32,315 nucleotides of DNA. It comes from UBA5734 sp964528645 (GTDB lineage Bacteria; Bacillota; Clostridia; Saccharofermentanales; UBA5734). Each line of letters begins with the position of its first letter. The first letter of the stretch is position 1. A program made the position numbers and the translations under genes. The stretch spans positions 1-32,315 of the forward strand of contig CAZGSR010000031.1 in the NCBI GenBank assembly GCA_964528645.1. The letters are read 5' to 3'. This document shows, piece by piece, positions 27,387-32,315 of this stretch. A model generated the notes under the pieces. The model did no database searches. It saw only the letters and a list, made by a program, of their open reading frames with translations, and had not been told where the DNA came from.

Positions 27387-28661
27387 ATGGTCAAAGCGAT
27401 AGTAGGCGGCAACTGGGGCGACGAAGGCAAGGGCAAAATCACCGACATGTTTGCCGGCGACGCAGACGTCGTCATTCGCTACCAGGGCGGTGCCAATGCC
27501 GGGCACACAATCATCAACCACTATGGCAAATTTGCCTTGCACCTGTTGCCGTCTGGCGTGTTCAATACCCACACCGTTAACATCATTGCCAATGGCGTGG
27601 CCCTGAACATCCCTTCCCTGCTGAAGGAAATCAAGCACGTTCGTGAAGGCGGCGTCCCGGGTCCGAACCTTTTGATCTCGGATCGCTGCCAGATCGTCAT
27701 GCCCTACCACATCCTGCTCGACCAATACGAAGAGGAACGCCTCAGCGATCGCCAGTTTGGCTCGACGAAGTCCGGTATCGCCCCGTTCTATTCGGACAAA
27801 TATGCCAAGATCGGTTTCCAGGTCAGCGAACTCTATGACGAGGCCTACCTGCGTGACAAGCTCGAGCAGGTCCTGACCGTCAAGAACCTCCTGTTCAAAC
27901 ATCTCTACAACAAATCCGAGCTTTCGGTTGACGAGCTGTTCGCCCAGATGATCGAATGGCGCAATGCCATAGACCCTTATGTCACCGATACCGTCGAATA
28001 CCTGCAGAAGGCACTCGCCGACGGCAAGAAGATCCTGCTTGAAGGCCAGCTCGGCGCGCTCAAGGACCCGGACTTCGGCATCTACCCGATGACGACCTCC
28101 TCCTCGACGCTGGCTGGCTACGGTGCCGTCGGCGCCGGGATCCCGCCCTACGAAATCAAGGAAATCGTCGTCGTCACCAAGGCCTATTCCAGTGCCGTTG
28201 GTGCCGGTGCCTTTGTCAGCGAAATATTTGGCGATGAGGCTCACGAGATGCGCCAGCGCGGCGGCGACGCCGGCGAATATGGCGCCACGACCGGTCGTCC
28301 GCGCCGCATGGGCTGGTTCGACTGTGTTGCTACCCGCTACGGCTGCCAGGTCCAGGGTGCAACGGCCGTCGCCTTCACCGCGATTGACTGCCTCTCCTAC
28401 CTCGACGAGATCCCAGTCTGTGTTGGCTATGAAATCGACGGCGTCGTGACCCAGGCCTTCCCCGCCACCACCAAGTTGCACCGTGCCAAACCAGTCCTGA
28501 AAACGCTCAAGGGCTGGAAAGTGCCGATTCGCGGCATCACCGAGTTCGACCAACTGCCCCAGGAAGCCCAGGACTATGTCCTGTTCATCGAAAAGGAACT
28601 CGGCTTCCCGATCAAATACGTCTCCAATGGCCCGCGCCGCGAAGAGATCATCTACCGCTAA
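27387..28661 (+). CDS. purA: Adenylosuccinate synthetase
   Basis: The 424-residue enzyme joining IMP and aspartate with GTP, the first step from IMP to AMP. The N-terminal GNWGDEGKGKITD block carries Asp12, the catalytic base, and GGANAGHT carries His40. LEGQLGALKD and TTGRPRRMGWFD are family blocks. GAGGAGG at 27371-27377 fixes the start at 27387; the frame is open upstream to 27288, but that reaches through the promoter and terminator. The protein matches the usual length. guaA, the competing IMP branch's last enzyme, follows after nine bases. Confidence 0.97.
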   Translation: MVKAIVGGNWGDEGKGKITDMFAGDADVVIRYQGGANAGHTIINHYGKFALHLLPSGVFNTHTVNIIANGVALNIPSLLKEIKHVREGGVPGPNLLISDRCQIVMPYHILLDQYEEERLSDRQFGSTKSGIAPFYSDKYAKIGFQVSELYDEAYLRDKLEQVLTVKNLLFKHLYNKSELSVDELFAQMIEWRNAIDPYVTDTVEYLQKALADGKKILLEGQLGALKDPDFGIYPMTTSSSTLAGYGAVGAGIPPYEIKEIVVVTKAYSSAVGAGAFVSEIFGDEAHEMRQRGGDAGEYGATTGRPRRMGWFDCVATRYGCQVQGATAVAFTAIDCLSYLDEIPVCVGYEIDGVVTQAFPATTKLHRAKPVLKTLKGWKVPIRGITEFDQLPQEAQDYVLFIEKELGFPIKYVSNGPRREEIIYR

Positions 28662-28670
28662 GGAGCACCC

Positions 28671-30209
28671 ATGCAACATCAAGCCATCCTCGTCCTTGAT
28701 TTCGGCGGCCAGTACAACCAGTTGATTGCCCGCCGCGTGCGCGAAAACAACGTCTACTGCGAAGTCCTGCCCTACAGTGTCTCGATGGATCGCATCCGGT
28801 CCGGCAATTATAAAGGCATCATCTTCACGGGTGGTCCCAGCAGCGTCAAGGCCGAAAATGCCCCGCGCTGCAACCCGGAAGTCTTCGAGCTCGGCGTGCC
28901 GGTGCTCGGTATCTGCTATGGCGCCCAGCTGATGGCCCAGATGCTCGGCGGCCAGGTCGTCACCCCCGACCACCGCGAATACGGCAAGCGGGATCTCATC
29001 CTGACCAACACCGACAGCCTGCTGTTCAAGGATGTCCCCAGCGAGACGTCCTGCTGGATGAGCCACACCGACCACATTGAGACCATGCCGGCTGGGTTTG
29101 CCCGCATCGCGGAGACTGAGACCTGCCCGGTCGCAGCCATGGAAGACACCGCCCGCAATTACTTCGCCGTCCAGTTCCATCCAGAGGTCCTCCATACCCC
29201 GGAGGGCGGCCGGATGCTGCACAATTTCCTCTATACGGTCTGCGGCTGCGCCGGCGACTGGCAGATGTCGACCTTCGTCCAGGATTCCATCGCGAAAATC
29301 AAGGCCCAGATCGGCGACCGCAAGGTCCTCTGCGCCCTGTCCGGTGGCGTCGATTCATCCGTTGCCGCGGTCATGATCCACAAAGCCGTCGGCCATAACC
29401 TGACCTGCGTCTTCGTCGACCATGGCCTGCTCAGAAAAGATGAAGGCGACAGCGTCGAACAGATCTTCACCCAGCAATTCGACATGAACCTGATCCGCGT
29501 CAATGCCCAGGACCGTTTTCTCGGAAAGCTCGCCGGTGTTTCCGATCCAGAACGCAAGCGCAAAATCATTGGCGAAGAATTCATCCGTGTCTTTGAAGAA
29601 GAAGGAAAAAAAATCGGCAAAGTCGATTTCCTGGTCCAGGGCACGATCTACCCGGACGTCATCGAAAGTGGCGCCGGCGACGCCGCCGTGATCAAGAGCC
29701 ACCACAATGTCGGTGGTCTGCCGGATGTCATCTCCTTCGAAGCCCTGATCGAACCGCTGCGCGACCTGTTCAAGGATGAGGTCAGAAAAGCCGGCCTCGA
29801 GCTCGGCATCCCAGCCGACCTCGTCTGGCGCCAGCCCTTCCCCGGCCCGGGACTGGCTATCCGCATCATGGGCGAGATCACCCCGGACAAAGTCGAAATC
29901 CTCCAGGAAGCCGATGCGATTTTCCGCGAAGAGATCGCCAAAGCCGGCCTCGACCGCGACGTGCACCAGTACTTCGCCGTCCTGACCAACATCCGCTCCG
30001 TCGGCGTCATGGGCGATGAACGCACCTACGACTACACCCTCGCCCTCCGCGGCGTCACCACCACCGACTTCATGACCGCCGACTGGTACCGCATCCCCTA
30101 CGATGTCCTCGACCACATCTCCCGGCGCATCGTCAACGAAGTCCGCCACATCAACCGCATCGTTTACGACGTCACCAGCAAACCCCCAGCCACCATCGAG
30201 TGGGAATAG
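28671..30209 (+). CDS. guaA: GMP synthase (glutamine-hydrolysing)
   Basis: The 512-residue enzyme that aminates XMP to GMP with ammonia from glutamine. The N-terminal class I amidotransferase domain has Cys82 in GICYGAQLM and His170/Glu172 in FHPEVLHT. The ATP-pyrophosphatase domain has the PP-loop SGGVDSS starting at 224, and the C-terminal dimerisation domain ends in PPATIEWE. The last codons contain GAGTGGGAA (30198-30206), the core at which guaA-type genomic islands are known to insert; the reading frame is intact, as expected when an element rebuilds the gene end. AAGGAGC precedes the ATG. The last gene of purA-guaA. Confidence 0.97.
   Translation: MQHQAILVLDFGGQYNQLIARRVRENNVYCEVLPYSVSMDRIRSGNYKGIIFTGGPSSVKAENAPRCNPEVFELGVPVLGICYGAQLMAQMLGGQVVTPDHREYGKRDLILTNTDSLLFKDVPSETSCWMSHTDHIETMPAGFARIAETETCPVAAMEDTARNYFAVQFHPEVLHTPEGGRMLHNFLYTVCGCAGDWQMSTFVQDSIAKIKAQIGDRKVLCALSGGVDSSVAAVMIHKAVGHNLTCVFVDHGLLRKDEGDSVEQIFTQQFDMNLIRVNAQDRFLGKLAGVSDPERKRKIIGEEFIRVFEEEGKKIGKVDFLVQGTIYPDVIESGAGDAAVIKSHHNVGGLPDVISFEALIEPLRDLFKDEVRKAGLELGIPADLVWRQPFPGPGLAIRIMGEITPDKVEILQEADAIFREEIAKAGLDRDVHQYFAVLTNIRSVGVMGDERTYDYTLALRGVTTTDFMTADWYRIPYDVLDHISRRIVNEVRHINRIVYDVTSKPPATIEWE
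30198..30206 (+). other. Putative attachment core at the guaA 3' end
   Basis: GAGTGGGAA, immediately before the TAG stop, matches the core repeat reported for guaA-associated genomic islands (GAGTGGGA). Directly beyond it composition and gene content change. The second copy of the core, expected at the far end of the element, would lie outside the window. Confidence 0.5.
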
Positions 30210-30234
30210 AATAATATGGATACGTGGTGCCAAA

Positions 30235-30307
30235 AAACCCAGTAAAATCAAGGGTTTCCGGCATCGGTGGAATCCGGCAAACTGTTTTTGCAACACTTTT
30301 GCAACAC
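30235..30307 (+). repeat. Repeats near the element end (possible integrase arm sites)
   Basis: AAACCC (30235-30240) and GGGTTT (30252-30257) form an inverted repeat with an 11-base spacer. Then TTTTGCAACAC occurs twice in direct tandem (30286-30296 and 30297-30307), and GCAAC/GTTGC (30301-30312) is an inverted repeat overlapping the second copy. Tandem 11-mers beside an attachment core are typical of arm-type binding sites for tyrosine recombinases; this role is inference. Confidence 0.45.
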
Positions 30308-30396
30308 GTTGCTTTGAAAAAACTCTGAAACGGCAAAAGATGTAGTTGCGTGTGGCTTGCAGTTTGTGACTATACCACCTTTATATTACTGACTAA

Positions 30397-30435
30397 GAGT
30401 CAGTCTACTTTCTCAAAGTAGGCTGGCTCTTTTTT
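30397..30435 (+). terminator. Strong terminator inside the element end
   Basis: A 15-bp stem (30397-30411 with 30415-30429, three G-U pairs) with loop CTC is followed by six T residues. It would insulate the element from transcription running out of purA-guaA. Confidence 0.9.
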
Positions 30436-30502
30436 GTCGCCAGAAAAAATTATTGAGGACGAACCCTACAAATCGGCCGGATTATTCCCATTACCTTTTG
30501 AA

Positions 30503-30853
30503 GGGGTTCTCCTCCCGACAAGGAGCGCCACTTCGCGCTGCTTGAAAACTGAATATACAGATCATCAGGTACGTTAATCAGACTGATGAGCCATACGGCA
30601 TGTACGCTTAGCTCTTTGAGAGTCGCGAGAATCCAGTGCCGCAATGGAGAGACTGCTACTCTCCCAGGCGATGACAGGTCTGACGATAATGATACTTCTC
30701 TACGGAGCTGGCGGAGAACCCGGCAGAGGTGAGACTCCTATGAGGCCGTGAAGCACACGGTCGCCTGATGATTTCCCTAAGCTACATTGCTTATTCCGCA
30801 GGGGCTGTTGAGAACAAATACTGCGGTCCTTACATGCCGGAGTTGTCCGGCTA
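30503..30853 (+). ncRNA. Candidate structured RNA leader upstream of parA
   Basis: About 350 non-coding bases carrying a series of hairpins: CTCCT/AGGAG (30509-30525), AGCGC/GCGCT with a six-base loop (30524-30539), GGAGAG/CTCTCC (30646-30664), AGGC-CGTG/CACG-GCCT (30743-30766), and GCCGGA/TCCGGC (30836-30851) immediately before the parA ribosome site. I recall a similar sequence ahead of parA/repA in Tn1549-like elements, including the 'GATGACAGGTCTGACGAT' stretch (30670 region), but cannot confirm it here. It could be a regulatory leader, a replication or transfer origin (oriT), or a parS/centromere region. The remaining bases of 30210-30875 are covered by the repeats and terminator listed separately. 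Confidence 0.4.
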
Positions 30854-30875
30854 AATAAGGAAAGGAGGAATCCCC

Positions 30876-31703
30876 ATGGACAACTGTCATGTGATTGCCA
30901 TCACGAACCAGAAAGGCGGGGTCGGAAAGACAACTACTGCCCTCAATCTCGGTGTGGGCCTCGCAAACGAAGGATACAGAGTCCTGCTTATTGACGCGGA
31001 TCCTCAGGGCAGCCTGACTGTCAGCCTCGGAATCAAGAATCCCGACGAACTGGACATTTCGCTTGCCACTGTAATGGATGCTGTGATCAACGAGAAGGAA
31101 CTGCCTGAAGACGCAGGCATTCTGCACCATGATGAGGGAGTCGATTTACTTCCTTCTAATATTGAACTGTCGGGTATGGAAACCGGGCTGTTCAATATCA
31201 TGAGCCGTGAGTATGTACTGAAAGGCTATATCGAAACGGTCAGAAAGAACTACGACTATATCCTTATAGACTGCATGCCTTCTTTGGGAATGATGACGAT
31301 CAACGCGCTTGTCGCAGCAGACAGCGTGATTATTCCATCGCAGCCGAGTTTTCTGTCCACGAAGGGCCTGAATCTGCTGCTTCACTCAGTATCTAAAGTG
31401 AAGCGTTCTATCAATCCGGGTCTGAAGATAGACGGCATTCTTCTGACGATGGTGGACAGCCGCACAAACAACGCCAGGGACATTATCGAAGCACTCCGGA
31501 CCGGTATCGGTCAGAATATCAGAGTCTTTGAGACTGAGATCCCGCATTCGGTACGTGCGGCAGAATGCAGTCTTACCGGTGAGAGCATCTTCTCCCACGA
31601 CAGGAACGGTAAGGTTGCGGCAGCTTATGAGGCATTGACGAAGGAGGTGGAAGACATTGAAAGAGCGGCCAAAAATCGATCTGGGCATGACTGGGTACGA
31701 TGA
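30876..31703 (+). CDS. parA: ParA-family partition ATPase
   Basis: A 275-residue ParA/Soj-type ATPase that segregates or maintains DNA by forming ATP-dependent dimers on the nucleoid. The deviant Walker A motif KGGVGKTT is at 13-20, LLIDADPQGS at 37-46, and YILIDCMPSLG supplies Walker B. There is no N-terminal HTH extension, so it is the short (type Ib/Soj-like) form that does not repress its own promoter by that route. AAAGGAGG (30861-30868) precedes the ATG, just after a hairpin. parB overlaps its end by 47 bases. On integrative elements this pair is thought to stabilise the excised circle. Confidence 0.93.
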   Translation: MDNCHVIAITNQKGGVGKTTTALNLGVGLANEGYRVLLIDADPQGSLTVSLGIKNPDELDISLATVMDAVINEKELPEDAGILHHDEGVDLLPSNIELSGMETGLFNIMSREYVLKGYIETVRKNYDYILIDCMPSLGMMTINALVAADSVIIPSQPSFLSTKGLNLLLHSVSKVKRSINPGLKIDGILLTMVDSRTNNARDIIEALRTGIGQNIRVFETEIPHSVRAAECSLTGESIFSHDRNGKVAAAYEALTKEVEDIERAAKNRSGHDWVR

Positions 31704-32315
31704 GCTTTTCATGAACGATCAGGAGCGTGCCGAAAACAGGCTCCCGAAGATCTATGATATCCCGCTCTCCGAGATCGACGACTTCCCGGATCATCCCTTC
31801 AAGGTGAAGGACGATGAAGACATGCTTCAGCTGGTTGAAAGTGTACGGGAACGCGGTATCATCACGCCCATTACCCTTCGAAGGAAGGAAGACGGAAGAT
31901 ATGAGATTGTTTCCGGGCACAGACGCAGGAGAGCCTGTGAGATCGCGGGTCTTGAGACGATCCCGGCAGAGATCAAGGAACTGTCGAGAGATGAAGCCAT
32001 TATTCTTATGGTAGAGTCCAATCTTCAGCGCTCCGTGATACTGCCCAGCGAGAAGGCATTCTCGTACAAAATGAGGCTTGAGGCAATGAACCGTCAGGGC
32101 CAGAGGACCGATTTGACTTTTTCTCCAGTGGATAAAAAGTTGCATTCCGGACAGGAACTTGCAAACAATTCTGGTGAGAGTCAAGCTCAGATTTACCGCT
32201 ATATCCGCCTCACAGAGCTTGTTCCGGAACTGCTTCAGCTTGTGGATGACGGGAAAATTGCTCTGCGCCCGGCTGTAGAACTGTCCTATCTGAACGACAT
32301 TGAGCAGCAGGATCT
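31657..32315 (+). CDS. parB: ParB-like partition protein, 3' end outside the window
   Basis: The first 219 codons of a ParB/Spo0J-type DNA-binding CTPase, the partner of ParA. DHPFKV (45-50) and GIITPITLRR (67-76) belong to the N-terminal ParB/Srx domain, SGHRRRRAC (86-94) is the nucleotide-binding GxRR box, ESNLQR (120-125) is the ENxxR box, and the HTH for parS lies about 165-190. I start at TTG 31657 because AAGGAGG (31641-31647) is nine bases upstream inside parA; an ATG at 31687 is the alternative. The start therefore overlaps parA by 47 bases in another frame. The insert TDLTFSPVDKKLHSGQE (151-167) before the HTH looks like a variable linker. Truncated only by the window edge. Confidence 0.9.
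   Translation, partial: MKERPKIDLGMTGYDELFMNDQERAENRLPKIYDIPLSEIDDFPDHPFKVKDDEDMLQLVESVRERGIITPITLRRKEDGRYEIVSGHRRRRACEIAGLETIPAEIKELSRDEAIILMVESNLQRSVILPSEKAFSYKMRLEAMNRQGQRTDLTFSPVDKKLHSGQELANNSGESQAQIYRYIRLTELVPELLQLVDDGKIALRPAVELSYLNDIEQQD

Larger units (their letters stand above)
30210..32315 (+). mobile_element. Left end of a probable integrative (conjugative) element at guaA
   Basis: From the guaA stop onward the sequence changes character: an AT-richer intergenic region with recombination-type repeats, then plasmid-type parA and parB, with AGA and AGG arginine codons frequent where the chromosomal genes prefer CGC, CGT and CGG. The order 'end - structured leader - parA - parB' resembles Tn1549-family conjugative elements as I remember them. 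No integrase, relaxase or cargo is visible because the window ends in parB, so mobility is inferred. A chromosomal parAB locus is less likely because of the position, codon use and leader. Confidence 0.6.

Noticed and set aside
26961..29222. A 753-codon minus-strand reading frame opposite deoC, purA and guaA
   Set aside because: It spans three conserved genes and the purA promoter, has an unlikely composition and no start signal; it is a shadow frame.
30570..30640. Hammerhead ribozyme in the parA leader
   Set aside because: CTGATGAG occurs at 30584-30591 and CTGATGA again near 30765, but neither is followed by a stem and GAAA at the right distance or by a matching cleavage-side stem.

Overview
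The window reads as a chromosomal stretch of a fairly GC-rich, obligately anaerobic, low-B12-cost Clostridia-like Firmicute (Oscillospirales-type is my best guess). The reasons are strong AGGAGG ribosome sites, a short unadenylylatable glutamine synthetase of the Bacillus/Clostridium GSI-alpha kind, diaminopimelate made by the DapL aminotransferase, the Gram-positive MurT/GatD amidation pair, a B12-dependent class II ribonucleotide reductase, an ANTAR antiterminator next to glnA, and a Tn1549-like ParA/ParB module at the right edge. The lineage is inference; no rRNA or tRNA gene is visible.

Layout. 1-5.2 kb: a small membrane-anchored protein and a transglutaminase-fold protein with a Cys/Gly/Ser tail, facing a convergent amylosucrase; then a nucleotide pyrophosphatase/phosphodiesterase-type hydrolase and a small protein with a histone-H1-like Lys/Ala/Pro tail. 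5.4-14.2 kb, minus strand: gltB-gltD (glutamate synthase) and nadB-nadC (quinolinate route to NAD; nadA is not here). 14.8-18.7 kb, plus strand: nrdJ followed by the cobalamin adenosyltransferase that makes its cofactor. 18.8-22.2 kb: carA-murT-gatD. 22.4-26.6 kb: glnA, the ANTAR regulator gene, dapF, dapL. 26.6-30.2 kb: deoC, purA, guaA. 30.2 kb to the end: the probable left end of an integrative element placed exactly at the 3' end of guaA, with tandem repeats, a strong terminator, a structured leader, parA and the start of parB.

How it fits together. Much of the window is glutamine economy: GltBD makes glutamate from glutamine, GlnA makes glutamine, and CarA, GatD and GuaA each spend its amide nitrogen (on carbamoyl phosphate, peptidoglycan and GMP). 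The lysine/DAP genes and MurT/GatD feed the cell wall, and purA/guaA are the two branches out of IMP. The most interesting layer is regulatory. glnA, carA, purA and gltB each have a good promoter followed almost at once by a terminator-like hairpin before the ribosome site. In glnA a small hairpin with a six-base loop carrying A at position 1 and G at position 4 (the ANTAR recognition signature) overlaps the terminator's 5' arm, and the gene just downstream of glnA encodes an ANTAR protein whose receiver domain has lost its phosphorylation residues. I see this as a local nitrogen antitermination circuit that departs from the textbook two-hairpin form.
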